Positions 52,710-61,984 of a stretch of DNA of 64,000 nucleotides are shown here, one piece after another (the stretch's first letter is position 1; each line of letters opens with the position of its first letter). A program made the position numbers and the translations under genes. The stretch is from Actinomycetota bacterium. GTDB lineage: Bacteria > Actinomycetota > Actinomycetes > Actinomycetales > Microbacteriaceae. The notes beneath the pieces are model-generated. The model was not told the DNA's origin, did not search any database, and saw only the letters and a list, made by a program, of their open reading frames with translations. The stretch spans positions 1-64,000 of the forward strand of contig JAAFHT010000003.1 in NCBI GenBank assembly GCA_013297625.1, written 5' to 3'.

Positions 52710-55394
52710 GTGTCGACCGTGTCAACCACCTCACAGCCCTCTCAGCGTGCGCGCCGACGCGTTGCGTTAGGCCGCGTTGCGTTCGCGACGATTGCGGCCG
52801 TGAGCTTTGGGGGCCTTGTGGCGGGAGCCCCCGCGGCACCGGCCGCGGCGGCAGCGCCGACGCCGATCACGATCGCGTGGGATGGCGACACCTCTTCTGC
52901 TGCGAGCTTTCAGCCGACGCGCGACCCCGCGAGCCCGCACTACTCCGAGATGCGCAACATCACTGTGACGGTGAGCCAAACGACGAACATTGGCGATCAA
53001 GCGATTCGCGTGAATGTGGCCGGGTTCGCTGGCACCCGGTCAGCGATCTCTGAGGGTGTCCAGAACGGCGCCAACTTCGTTCAGGCCATGCAGTGTTGGG
53101 GTGACGACCCCAATGCGGCAGACTTCGTCGAGAGCTGCCAATGGGGCGGCCGATTGCCCACCGTGCTCGGCAACGCCGTCTACTTCGACAACGCCTTCCG
53201 CGTGTCGACGAAGGACTACACCCCGACCCCGGCGACCGCCTACGACAACCCGTTCGTCACCGTCAGCGGCGCGGTCGTGACGGCTAAAGCAAACCTCGAC
53301 AGCGCGGGGCGCACGTTTAACCCGATTCTGAGCTACTTCAGCCCCTCGACGACCAACGAGGTACCGCTCGCGCGAATCGGCGCGGATGGCACGGGCTATT
53401 TCGACTTCGAGACTCAGTCGTCGAGCCAGTCGCCGCACTTGGGGTGTGGCGATGCGGGGCAATTGCGCTGCTGGCTCGTCATCGTGCCTCGCGGAACGAA
53501 GTTCGGCGGCGGCGAGAATGGTTCCGACCCGACCGACTGCAGTGACCTGACCAACCGCTTTGGCGTTTCGTACACCTACGGCCAAGCCGCCACGATTCAA
53601 GGCGGAAGCCCGGTCAACCCGAAGTGTGACTACTTCGAGAACCGCATTGTCGTGCCGCTTGACTTCACGCCCACAGCGGTGTCGTGCCCGTCAGGGGCCC
53701 CCGAGTTTCGTGTGTCTGGTTCGCAATTCATGATCTCGGCCATGAGTTCGTGGCAGCCCTCGCTCTGCCAAGAGGTCGGTAGCACCTTCAGCTTTGCGAC
53801 CAACCCTGATGGAGTGGCACGGGCCCAATTGCTCGAAGAGCGCTCGGGCTCGCCTGAGCTCATCTACAGCGGGTATCCGGTGACGAGCGCAGAACTGCCG
53901 ACCGTCGACGAGCGAACGCTCTTCACCAAAACGGCGTTTGAGTACGTTCCCATCGCGGTCTCGAGCATGGTCATTGCGTACAACGCAGAGTTTGCCAACG
54001 GCCGTCAAGAGAGTTTGGTCATCACTCCGCGCCTCATGGCCAAGCTCTTGACGCAGTCGTACTCGTTCACCGTGCCGCAGTCGACCGCGACGCCGACGCA
54101 GGCGATTGCGCACCTGTCGGCGGCCGCGCGCGGCTACAACTACTGGTCGACCGACCCCGACTTTCGCGCGGCAAACCCCAGCAACTGGCAAAACTTCGAA
54201 CAGCAGACCCCGAGCATCGTCCTCCCGGGGCCGGCTGCCGCTGACGGAATCAAGCAGGTCTGGCGATGGATTCTGGCAGACCAGGATGCCGTGGCCTTCC
54301 TTAACGGAACCCCCGACCCCTGGGGAATGACGGTCAATCCCTACTACCTGCCGCGGACCGCGACGAACCTCATCCCCTGGTACTACGACGCGAGCCTGAA
54401 CTACCTGCCCACGCCGACAACGCGTCAGGTGGGTCAAGTGAACATCGACGGCAGCCCACTGCAGATCAGCACCACCGTTCTCGACACCTTCCCCAAAGAT
54501 GACGGCAGCTTGCTGCCGTTCGAGCTCTCGCAGACGAACGGTACGAGCCGTTACGACACGATTCAGTTCGCCCCGTACGCCATTGACTACCTCGCGGCGG
54601 CGCGTCAGGCGTTCCGTGGCGACCCCAACTCGCGGGTGTTGTGGGATGCCAACCGCATCAATGACGCCGGTAACTTCGGCGCCTGGATCAGCACGGGTGT
54701 GCAAGACGCCGGGGCGCGGTTCATGATCGCTGTCACCGACTCCGCCAATGCGGCGCGGTATGGCTTGACGACCGCCCAGCTCACGCCCTCCAACACGACG
54801 ACTCCGGTTTCGAGCACGGCCGAGACGATGACGGCGGCACTTGCGGCCCTCTCGCCCACGTCGCTCGATGCCGTCTTGCAGGTCGACCCCGCGAAGGTGA
54901 CGGGAAACGCGTACCCCCTCACGATGGTGACCTACGCCGGAGTCAACCTGACGAAGTCGACCCCAGCATCCCGAACCACCATGACCGGCATGCTGCAGCA
55001 AATCACGACGACGGGCCAAGTGCAGGGAACCGCGCTTGGCCAACTGCCGGTCGGATACGTTCCCTTGACGGCCGAGTTGACGACGAAAGCGGCGGCGGCA
55101 ACCAGCCGCATTCAGTCGTGGACCCCGCCCAAGGCGCCCTCACCCACGCCGAGTTCGAACTCGAACTCCAACTCTTCATCGAACTTCCCGACTCTTGACG
55201 ACGAAGGCGGCTCGGGCGTCGAGCCCGGCGTTGACCCCGAGCTCACTCCCGGTGTCGATGAATTGTCAGAAGACCGCACGCCCGAATCGACGTCGGGGGT
55301 GCTCAACGGCGGTCTCGCGGTTTCGCTCGTGGTCGGCCTACTCGGCTTCGTCTTTGCCCCGGGCATCTTGCGCGGCGGAGGTCTGTTCTTCTAA
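52710..55394 (+). CDS. Very large PstS-like secreted binding protein, membrane-anchored
   Basis: 894 residues. Signal peptide (VALGRVAFATIAAVSFGGLV, AGAPAAPAAAAA), then a long domain that carries PstS-like elements: EYVPIAVSSMVIAYNAEF (PstS ligand-strand region), RLMAKLLTQSYSF, GYNYWSTDPDFRAANPSNW, AYPLTMVTYAGVNL and QLPVGYVPLTAELT. The N-terminal 250 residues have GNAVYFDNAFRV, a CWGDDPN loop, several cysteines and no clear match. A Ser/Asn linker (SNSNSNSSSN) and a last helix (GLAVSLVVGLLGFVFAPGIL) anchor it. Start GTG at 52710; GTG at 52719 is possible. A binding role for phosphate or a phosphate-containing polymer is inference. Confidence 0.8.
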   Translation: MSTVSTTSQPSQRARRRVALGRVAFATIAAVSFGGLVAGAPAAPAAAAAPTPITIAWDGDTSSAASFQPTRDPASPHYSEMRNITVTVSQTTNIGDQAIRVNVAGFAGTRSAISEGVQNGANFVQAMQCWGDDPNAADFVESCQWGGRLPTVLGNAVYFDNAFRVSTKDYTPTPATAYDNPFVTVSGAVVTAKANLDSAGRTFNPILSYFSPSTTNEVPLARIGADGTGYFDFETQSSSQSPHLGCGDAGQLRCWLVIVPRGTKFGGGENGSDPTDCSDLTNRFGVSYTYGQAATIQGGSPVNPKCDYFENRIVVPLDFTPTAVSCPSGAPEFRVSGSQFMISAMSSWQPSLCQEVGSTFSFATNPDGVARAQLLEERSGSPELIYSGYPVTSAELPTVDERTLFTKTAFEYVPIAVSSMVIAYNAEFANGRQESLVITPRLMAKLLTQSYSFTVPQSTATPTQAIAHLSAAARGYNYWSTDPDFRAANPSNWQNFEQQTPSIVLPGPAAADGIKQVWRWILADQDAVAFLNGTPDPWGMTVNPYYLPRTATNLIPWYYDASLNYLPTPTTRQVGQVNIDGSPLQISTTVLDTFPKDDGSLLPFELSQTNGTSRYDTIQFAPYAIDYLAAARQAFRGDPNSRVLWDANRINDAGNFGAWISTGVQDAGARFMIAVTDSANAARYGLTTAQLTPSNTTTPVSSTAETMTAALAALSPTSLDAVLQVDPAKVTGNAYPLTMVTYAGVNLTKSTPASRTTMTGMLQQITTTGQVQGTALGQLPVGYVPLTAELTTKAAAATSRIQSWTPPKAPSPTPSSNSNSNSSSNFPTLDDEGGSGVEPGVDPELTPGVDELSEDRTPESTSGVLNGGLAVSLVVGLLGFVFAPGILRGGGLFF

Positions 55395-55527
55395 CCCCCA
55401 CACAGCTTCTTTCGGGCACCGCTCCGACCCGAAAGGAAACCCCCCACTGAACCGGAAAGCACAGTGAGGGGCTAGTCCATAGGGACTCAACTACCGGAGA
55501 AAGTTACCAAAAGAAGGTTGGAACCTG
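55395..55527 (+). promoter_or_regulatory. Leader with two hairpins ahead of the third binding protein
   Basis: CTTTCGGG (55409-55416) pairs exactly with CCCGAAAG (55428-55435); CCCCCCACTG (55440-55449) pairs with CAGTGAGGGG (55462-55471) with one mismatch. No T tract follows either one. A third small stem AGTCC/GGACT is next. This 133-base gap may hold a processing site or an internal promoter for the abundant secreted proteins downstream. Confidence 0.45.
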
Positions 55528-56616
55528 ATGCACAAGCACACGAAGCTGCGCTTCGGCGTAGTTGCAGCGCTCGCTGTCGCGGCGCTCACTTTCGGTACGG
55601 CGGCGCCGGCATTTGCCGACCCCGACCCGTTGGGCCCGCCGAAGCAGCTCAACGGTACTGGCTCCGACACGACGCAAGACGTCATGAGCGGCGTCGCGAG
55701 CGTTGTCACTAACATCGGAAACTGGGATGCCGTGCCCGCGGGCAGCAGCATCACCGTTGACGGCACGACGTTCAGCCGGCCGATTGGCTCGACCGCGGGC
55801 ATCCGCGCACTCAGCTCGTCGATTCGCGGCATCGCCTACGCTGGCACGACGCTTCCGGTCGGCACCCTCGACTTTGCTCGTGCTTCGGCGCTGCGCAGCG
55901 AAGCCGGCACCGAGTTGACCTACATCCCGTTCGCGCGTGACGCGGTCACCATTGCCATGAACATCTCGAGCGACTTCCCGAAGGATGTCGCGCTCGGTGC
56001 TGCAGGCCAGGCCACCAACCTGTTCACGCTGCGCAACATCTACCTCGGCACCGTCACCTCGTTCATCGACAGCGCCGGCAACACGGTCACCATCCGTCCG
56101 TTGCTGCCGCAGGCGAACTCGGGAACCCGCACCTACTGGGTGAGCGTTCTCGGCACCACCGAGGCCGCGCTGACCGCGGGTGGCCGCGCCACCGACCTGG
56201 GCAACACGGTGCAAGAGCACGACGGTACCTTCTTGACGCGCGATGGCGACATCGTTCCGTTCTCGGTCGGTCAGTGGTTGGCGCAGAGCAACAACCGCTC
56301 GCTGCCCACGGCCGTTGTTGAGCGTCGCGGCCAGGCCGTTCTCGGCAGCATCGACACTGTCAAGCCGATCATCTACGACGGTACGACGATCACGACGAAC
56401 CCGGACTTCCTTCCGAGCCGTCTGGTCTACAACGTCGTCGAGACCCGTGCGCTCACCACGAGCACCCCGTCGGCCAACGACCTCGCCATTCGTGCGGCGT
56501 TCGCCGGTTCGACGTCGGCCGTGTGTGCAGCGCAGACGCAGATCAAGCAGTACGGCTTCGCCACCATCGGCTCGCAGTGCGGCAGCACCACGACGCAGCG
56601 CGGCTACGTCAACTAA
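55528..56616 (+). CDS. Secreted PstS-like substrate-binding protein
   Basis: 362 residues. Signal peptide LRFGVVAALAVAALTFGTAA, cleaved near PAFADPDP. The GTGSDTTQDVMSGVASVV start is the hallmark of a PstS-like subgroup in actinobacteria, followed by RPIGSTAGIRALSS, LRNIYLGTVTSFIDSAGNT and LPQANSGTRTYWVSVLG, with QEHDGTF and PFSVGQWLAQSNN. No lipobox and no membrane anchor, so it should be released or wall-bound. AGAAGG lies a few bases before the ATG. Ligand unknown. Confidence 0.85.
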   Translation: MHKHTKLRFGVVAALAVAALTFGTAAPAFADPDPLGPPKQLNGTGSDTTQDVMSGVASVVTNIGNWDAVPAGSSITVDGTTFSRPIGSTAGIRALSSSIRGIAYAGTTLPVGTLDFARASALRSEAGTELTYIPFARDAVTIAMNISSDFPKDVALGAAGQATNLFTLRNIYLGTVTSFIDSAGNTVTIRPLLPQANSGTRTYWVSVLGTTEAALTAGGRATDLGNTVQEHDGTFLTRDGDIVPFSVGQWLAQSNNRSLPTAVVERRGQAVLGSIDTVKPIIYDGTTITTNPDFLPSRLVYNVVETRALTTSTPSANDLAIRAAFAGSTSAVCAAQTQIKQYGFATIGSQCGSTTTQRGYVN

Positions 56617-56661
56617 TCCCTGCTCAACGCTCGAAACAACAAGAAAGAGTTACGAGACAAC

Positions 56662-57972
56662 ATGAAACTCATGAAAAAGGCCGCTTCTGTGGCCCTCGCC
56701 AGTGCGCTGGTCGTGGTTGGCCTGAGCGCTGCTCAGCCGGCCTTGGCCGACCAGATCCCGGGTACCCTCACCCTGGTCAGCGGCAACGGCTCCAGCGGAG
56801 CTTCTCTGAATGGTTCGAACACGGACACCTACTTCCTGAACTCCGTCGCGACCAGCGTCGGCGCTCCGGTCGGGTTCCGTGCCGCCAGCACCAGCCAGAT
56901 TTTCCAGGGCGGCGTGCTGGTTGGAAACATCTCCAACCTGCGCACGACTTCGATGGCAGTGACGGCGGGAACGAACGGTCTTGACGGCAACCCTGCCCTC
57001 ATGGACCGCTCGGTCATCGCTACGAACAACTTCGTGAGCAACAAGAAGCTGGACAACGCGGCACTCTCGACCCTCGTCTCGGGCCCGTTCGAGTACCGCT
57101 ACTACTTCCACGCCTCGAGCACCTCGCTTGACCTGGTCAACGACAAGTACCTGTCGATCACGTTGAACTACAACGCGACCGCTGGAACCTGGAGCCTTCC
57201 GGTCTCGGCTACGGCGACGGCCACCTCGCTCACCGCGAGCGCCTCGGGCACGAACGTCACCCTCGCGGCGACGGTCACCCCCTCGGGCACCGCGGGCAAC
57301 GTGGTGTTCCGCGAGGGTGCGACCACTGTCGCGACCGTCGTGAACGCTGCGGGTACCGTCAGCACGACCCTCACGGGCGTGTCGAACGGTCCGCACACCT
57401 ACACGGCCCAGTTCGTGCCGACCAACGCCACGCTGTTCACGGGCTCAACCTCGGGCACCGCATCGGTCACGGTCGGCAGCCAGCCGGCCCCCGCGACCGT
57501 CACGGGTGACATCACCGTGCAGGTTGCCAACGGTGTTGGCGGCGGCGCTCTCGTGCTGACGGCTTCGTCGCTCACGGCGAACCTCGGCTCGGTCGTCAAC
57601 TCGGGTGGAACGCTTAACGCCTCGGGCACCGTCACCGCTGTGGTCGACGACTCGCGTCAGGCTGGCGCTGCGGCGTTCTCGCTGACCGGCCAGGTGAGCG
57701 ACTTCACCGCTCCGGGTGGGCTCGTGCTCAGCTCGAGCTACCTCGGCTGGACCCCCACCGTGACCGGTGTGGGAACGGGCGGTGCTGTCGTTACGTCGTC
57801 GTCGTCGGCGACTGGCGGCCTCAAGGTTGCGCGCGTGTGGGCGACGGGCACCCCGTCGGCCGCTGACCCGCAGCCGACCACCACCAACGCGTCGGCCCTG
57901 CTGCAGCTGCGGGCCCCGCTCAACACCGCGCCCGGCAACTACTCGGCGCTGCTGACGGTGACCCTCACCTAA
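56662..57972 (+). CDS. Secreted protein with Ig-like repeat and WxL-like C-terminal domain
   Basis: 436 residues. Signal peptide to about ALAD (residue 30). A central Ig-like (Big_3-type) module at about 180-270: SATATATSLTASASGTNVTL, then GNVVFREGATTVATVVNAAG and TAQFVPTNATLFTGST. The C-terminal 110 residues (VTAVVDDSRQAGAAAFSLTG, then GLVLSSSYLGWTPTV and APGNYSALLTVTLT) follow the outline of a WxL domain, with Phe in place of the first Trp. WxL domains bind peptidoglycan and pair with DUF916 proteins; the next gene encodes one. Starts with ATG after AAGAAAGAGTTACG. Confidence 0.75.
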   Translation: MKLMKKAASVALASALVVVGLSAAQPALADQIPGTLTLVSGNGSSGASLNGSNTDTYFLNSVATSVGAPVGFRAASTSQIFQGGVLVGNISNLRTTSMAVTAGTNGLDGNPALMDRSVIATNNFVSNKKLDNAALSTLVSGPFEYRYYFHASSTSLDLVNDKYLSITLNYNATAGTWSLPVSATATATSLTASASGTNVTLAATVTPSGTAGNVVFREGATTVATVVNAAGTVSTTLTGVSNGPHTYTAQFVPTNATLFTGSTSGTASVTVGSQPAPATVTGDITVQVANGVGGGALVLTASSLTANLGSVVNSGGTLNASGTVTAVVDDSRQAGAAAFSLTGQVSDFTAPGGLVLSSSYLGWTPTVTGVGTGGAVVTSSSSATGGLKVARVWATGTPSAADPQPTTTNASALLQLRAPLNTAPGNYSALLTVTLT

Positions 57973-57989
57973 GCACCTGCACCACCGTG

Positions 57990-58023
57990 GCGGGCTGGGC
58001 GGATTCGTGACCGCTCAGCCCGC
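57990..58023 (+). terminator. Strong hairpin after the WxL-like gene
   Basis: GCGGGCTGGGCGG (57990-58002) pairs with CCGCTCAGCCCGC (58011-58023), 13 pairs with one G-T, across an eight-base loop. No T tract follows. It may reduce readthrough from the very secreted-type genes into the DUF916 gene or protect the mRNA end. Confidence 0.5.
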
Positions 58024-58118
58024 TGCGGGCATTCGTGCGACTTGGACTACCCGGCTCGCGCACCCCGTGTTTCTCTTCCGTCAACCTGTTGCACGCTTTC
58101 TGATGATTGGTTCATGCA

Positions 58119-59309
58119 ATGCGTTTCCCCGCCGCTTATGCCTCTGCCACTGTCGTTCTGAGCCTTGCGCTCGCGCTCGTGGGAATCGGCGCCGCCGCCG
58201 CTCCTACTGGCCCCCTGCAGCAAGCCGAGGGAGACGTCACCTGGAGTGTTCAACCCGCCAACACCGTCAACGGCACGCGCACGCAGTTCGAGTACTCGAC
58301 TGACCCGGGTACGCAAGTCGTTGACTATGTGGTCGTCTCTAATCGCGGCACGACCGCCGCCGAGTTCGCGATCTATGCCACCGATGCGACCAACGATGTT
58401 GAGACCGGAGCCTTCGGCCTTCTGCCGAGCAACGAGCCCCCCGTCGACATGGGTTCGTGGATCACCATGGATGTTGAGTCGGTCACTCTCGAGCCCGGCC
58501 AGGCGAGCACCATCCCCTTCAATCTTCTGATTCCGTCTGACGCCACCCCGGGCGACCACGTGGCGGGAATCATCGCCTCGATCACAACCACGGCCGATGA
58601 CGACGGCACGACCGTCAGTCTCGAACAGCGGGTCGGCGCTCGGGTCTACCTTCGCGTCTCAGGCGACGTCGCAGCGTCAGCCGAAGTCTCGGGTGTCACG
58701 ACGACCTTTACCCCCGAACTCAACCCCTTCGCCTTTGGTCGGCTCACGCTCGACTACTCCGTGCGCAACACCGGCAACGTGCGCATGGATGTCGTGCAAG
58801 ACGTGCAGATCACCGGCCCGTTTGGCATTCCCCTGGCGACCATCACGCCTCAGCCGCTCGTCGACCTCTTGCCGAGACAGACCGTCGGCGTCTCAGCAGA
58901 CGTTCCGCAAATCGCGGCCTTGTTCCTGGCCTTCTCCACCATCACGGTCACCCCCGGCCCGTTGGGGTCGGCCGAGGCCCCCGCCGTCGAAGACAGTGAG
59001 ACGGCGGTCGAGACCGCGACTCCTGAACCGACGGATGCCCCCGCAGAGCTCGACCCCACCGCAGCTCCTCCCATTGACGCCTCGAACCTCGACGATCGTG
59101 TCGACTTCATCCCGGTGACGGCGGGAGCAACCACGCTCACTGTTTCGTGGACGCTCCTCCTGCTCGTCGTGATCATCGGAGGCGTCGCGTTCCTCGCCGT
59201 TCGCTACGTGGCGAACACGCGCGAGCAGATGTACGCCGCGATCGATGAAGCGGCGGCAGCAGCGCGCGAAGAGGCGTTGGCGTCGGCAAACAAGGCGAAC
59301 GAAAAGTGA
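58119..59309 (+). CDS. DUF916 (WxL-interacting-type) membrane-anchored protein
   Basis: About 396 residues. Signal peptide (ATVVLSLALALVGIGAAAAP), then an extracellular DUF916-like domain: VTWSVQPANTVNGTRTQFEY, VVSNRGTTAAEFAIYATDAT, ITMDVESVTLEPGQASTIPF and PGDHVAGIIASITT. A second beta domain (GRLTLDYSVRNTGNVRMDVV) fits the DUF3324-type part. A Thr/Ala/Pro-rich stalk and a single helix (LLLLVVIIGGVAFLAVRYV) anchor the C-terminus, with a charged tail in the cytosol. In Gram-positive WxL loci such proteins bind both WxL proteins and peptidoglycan. An earlier TTG at 58107 is possible. The end overlaps the next gene (GTGA). Confidence 0.82.
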   Translation: MRFPAAYASATVVLSLALALVGIGAAAAPTGPLQQAEGDVTWSVQPANTVNGTRTQFEYSTDPGTQVVDYVVVSNRGTTAAEFAIYATDATNDVETGAFGLLPSNEPPVDMGSWITMDVESVTLEPGQASTIPFNLLIPSDATPGDHVAGIIASITTTADDDGTTVSLEQRVGARVYLRVSGDVAASAEVSGVTTTFTPELNPFAFGRLTLDYSVRNTGNVRMDVVQDVQITGPFGIPLATITPQPLVDLLPRQTVGVSADVPQIAALFLAFSTITVTPGPLGSAEAPAVEDSETAVETATPEPTDAPAELDPTAAPPIDASNLDDRVDFIPVTAGATTLTVSWTLLLLVVIIGGVAFLAVRYVANTREQMYAAIDEAAAAAREEALASANKANEK

Positions 59310-60022
59310 CGGTCACCTCGGTAACGACGACGCTGTCGTTGGCCACGGTCGCGCTCGCGCTCGCGCTCGTCACTACGGCGAGTGTCGCGGCCACGGCTGC
59401 GACACCCCCTCCCTCGGAGGGCCCGATTACGGTGGTCGTGCCGGCGACATCGTCACCGAGCCCGTCGCCGAGCAGCACGGGAACACGTGGAGGCGGGTCG
59501 ACGGGCGCGTCGGGCGAGACCCCCGACGACGTCGTCGCCGGAGCGCCGACGTGCGCGGCGTCGAACGCTGATGGTTCGCCCACCCCCGCGGCAACGCCGA
59601 AAGACGATGCTCGTGTACTGGCGGTCGACCGCGAACGGCTGATTGCCGGCGAGTGGATCATCACGCGGTCGTCTGACTTCACGCGCGGCGAGAAGGTTCA
59701 GATTGTGATGTATCCCGGAGCAGTGGTGATCGGGAGTTTCACGGTCGATGCTCCAACGGGTTTCGCGGCGCGATTCCGCATTCCTAATGAAACCTTGGTG
59801 GGGCAGTACTCTCTCGAGGCGACAGGCTGGGCCTCGTGCGCGGTTGCCAACAACGTCGTCACGATCGTCAGTGGCCCCGCGCCCACCCCGGCATCAGTCG
59901 TGTGGTGGCCGTACGCCGTGCTCGGCTCACTCAGCTTGGGCTTTGTGTCGCTCGTCTTCGCCTTCCGCGCCCAGATCGCTCTGTGGTTCGCGGCTTCTGC
60001 GGCATCGGTCTCGGTTCGATGA
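59306..60022 (+). CDS. Small anchored surface protein with one beta domain
   Basis: 238 residues. Signal or helix at the N-terminus (SLATVALALALVTTASVAAT), a Ser/Pro/Thr/Gly-rich linker (SSPSPSPSSTGTRGGGSTGA), then a single beta domain (GEKVQIVMYPGAVVIGSFTV, FAARFRIPNETLVGQYSLEA) of the kind found before wall anchors in actinobacterial surface proteins, and a last helix (VLGSLSLGFVSLVFAFRAQI). No LPXTG motif is seen. GTG overlaps the DUF916 gene; the end overlaps the sortase-like gene (ATGA). Confidence 0.7.
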   Translation: MTVTSVTTTLSLATVALALALVTTASVAATAATPPPSEGPITVVVPATSSPSPSPSSTGTRGGGSTGASGETPDDVVAGAPTCAASNADGSPTPAATPKDDARVLAVDRERLIAGEWIITRSSDFTRGEKVQIVMYPGAVVIGSFTVDAPTGFAARFRIPNETLVGQYSLEATGWASCAVANNVVTIVSGPAPTPASVVWWPYAVLGSLSLGFVSLVFAFRAQIALWFAASAASVSVR

Positions 60023-60996
60023 CCGCAGTTTCTGACGAGGAGCGCACGGTCGCCCCGCCCAGCCCAGCGGCTCGACCTCCGCTGCCTTTTTGGCTGCGCA
60101 AGCGCCCGAAGCGGGTTCGGCCCCGCAAACCTGCACCGACCCCTCGAGATGTGCGGTGGTGGGTTGGTGTTGTCTGGCTCGTGTTGTCGGCAATTCTGTT
60201 GGGATTCGTCGCCCACGTCTCGCTCGTGGGTTCGCTGCATCACGCACGCTCGCAGTTCACGCTGTACCAAGAATTGCGATCGAGTTTGGCCCTGGCAACG
60301 GCCCCGCTCGGCCAACTTGACGTCGACGGTGTCTTGGTGCCTGAAGGCACGCCGATCGGTGTGCTCGTGATCGAGACCGACACCGTGTCTCTCAGCGAGG
60401 TCTTCGTGCAGGGAACGACGGCCGAGGTGCTCACTCTCGGACCTGGTCACCGGCGCGACACTGTCATGCCCGGCCAGGTCGGCACGAGCGTGATCATGGG
60501 GCGTCAAGCGACCTTCGGTGGGCCGTTCGGCTCGCTGAGCTTGCTCCGGACCGGTGACGAGATCACGGTCATTACCGGGCAAGGAGCGTCAACCTTCGAG
60601 GTCATCGGGCTGCGCCGCGAGGGCGAACTCTTGCCGATTCCGCTCGATGAGGGAGAGGGCCGACTCGAGCTCATTACGGCTGACGGAACCCCGTTCGTTC
60701 CCTCCGGTGCTCTGCACATCGATGCCGACCTCGTCGGTGAAGCGTTCGAGGCGCCGTCGCCGGTCTTCACCAAAGAAGTTCTCGAGCCCTCGGAGTTTGC
60801 CATGGTCACCGACGTGTCGGGCCTGATTCCGACACTGTTCTGGGCCCAGTTGCTCTTCGCCGCCATCGTCGTGATTCGGTGGGTGCGATCGCGCTGGGGC
60901 ATTTGGCAAACCTGGATCATTGCGACCCCCGTGGTCTTGGCCCTCGGCGCAGCTACCGCGAGCAGCGCCATGACCCTCTTCCCCAACCTGCTCTAG
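60019..60996 (+). CDS. Sortase-fold protein lacking the catalytic residues
   Basis: 325 residues. A proline/arginine-rich cytosolic start, a helix ([20 protein letters not shown]), the sortase domain (about residues 95-245) and two C-terminal helices. Fold marks are clear: [77 protein letters not shown]. In active sortases the sequence after the second strand is GHR and the late motif is TLxTC; here they are GRQ (R162) and ITAD (A221), and the final Arg is missing (ALHIDADL). I infer a structural or adaptor role without transpeptidation. Start overlaps the previous gene. Confidence 0.8.
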   Translation: MTAVSDEERTVAPPSPAARPPLPFWLRKRPKRVRPRKPAPTPRDVRWWVGVVWLVLSAILLGFVAHVSLVGSLHHARSQFTLYQELRSSLALATAPLGQLDVDGVLVPEGTPIGVLVIETDTVSLSEVFVQGTTAEVLTLGPGHRRDTVMPGQVGTSVIMGRQATFGGPFGSLSLLRTGDEITVITGQGASTFEVIGLRREGELLPIPLDEGEGRLELITADGTPFVPSGALHIDADLVGEAFEAPSPVFTKEVLEPSEFAMVTDVSGLIPTLFWAQLLFAAIVVIRWVRSRWGIWQTWIIATPVVLALGAATASSAMTLFPNLL

Positions 60997-61009
60997 TTCG
61001 GAGACGACC

Positions 61010-61981
61010 ATGACCGACAGCCCCCAGACCGTGACTGATGACGCCGTGACTGAATCGACCGAGCCGATCGACGAGCAACCTCAGAGCGACATTCCCGAAG
61101 AGACGAAACCGCTCGACGTCGATTCGGCGACCGCGACGCGTGAGCTCACCATGCCGAACCCGGTTGTGGGCGACGACCTTGAGCGCATTCTCGCGCCCGC
61201 GGCGGAGCTGGCCGAACTTGAGGCCCGCCAGATTTCGGCGTGGTTTGGAGAGCGCAAGGTGCTCGACCGCGTCGATCTCACGATGGAGGCGGGCAAGATC
61301 ACGGCACTCATTGGGCCTTCGGGTTGTGGCAAATCGACGTTCTTGCGCATCCTGAACCGCATGCACGAAATGGTGCCGTCGGCATCGCTTGCCGGTGAGG
61401 TGTTGCTCGACGGTGAAGACATCTACGGCGCCACTCGTCGGCTCACGCAGGCTCGCCGCGATATCGGCATGGTGTTCCAGAAGCCCAATCCTTTTCCGGC
61501 CATGTCGATCTACGACAACGTCATTGCCGGCCTCAAGCTCACGGGCATCAAGGCCAGCAGAGACGTCAAAGACGCCCTCGTTGAGTCGAGCTTGATCAAG
61601 GCGGGGCTCTGGAAAGAGGTGCGCGACCGACTGCGGCAGCCCGGTGGCGGCTTGTCGGGTGGCCAACAGCAGCGTCTCTGCATCGCTCGCTCGCTCGCTG
61701 TTCGGCCACGCGTGCTGCTCATGGACGAGCCGTGTTCGGCCCTCGACCCCACATCGACTCGCGTCATTGAAGAGACGATGCTCGAGCTGGCGAAAGAGGT
61801 CACGATCGTCATCGTGACCCACAACATGCAGCAAGCTCAGCGGGTTTCCGACAACTGCGCATTCTTCTTGGCTGCGCAAGGCACCCCCGGATTGATCGTC
61901 GAACAGGGCGACACGGGAGTCATGTTCGATAGCCCCACCGACTCACGCACCTTCGACTACGTCAACGGTCGATTCGGGTAG
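61010..61981 (+). CDS. pstB: Phosphate ABC transporter ATP-binding protein PstB
   Basis: 323 residues. Walker [18 protein letters not shown], phosphate-type Q-loop segment [17 protein letters not shown], signature [17 protein letters not shown], Walker [13 protein letters not shown]. The PKPNPFP motif is the mark of PstB. An acidic N-terminal extension of about 75 residues ([16 protein letters not shown]) is unusual. GGAGACGACC precedes the ATG. It lies 10 kb from pstC, separated by the surface-protein genes, on the same strand. Confidence 0.95.
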   Translation: MTDSPQTVTDDAVTESTEPIDEQPQSDIPEETKPLDVDSATATRELTMPNPVVGDDLERILAPAAELAELEARQISAWFGERKVLDRVDLTMEAGKITALIGPSGCGKSTFLRILNRMHEMVPSASLAGEVLLDGEDIYGATRRLTQARRDIGMVFQKPNPFPAMSIYDNVIAGLKLTGIKASRDVKDALVESSLIKAGLWKEVRDRLRQPGGGLSGGQQQRLCIARSLAVRPRVLLMDEPCSALDPTSTRVIEETMLELAKEVTIVIVTHNMQQAQRVSDNCAFFLAAQGTPGLIVEQGDTGVMFDSPTDSRTFDYVNGRFG

Positions 61982-61984
61982 GTC

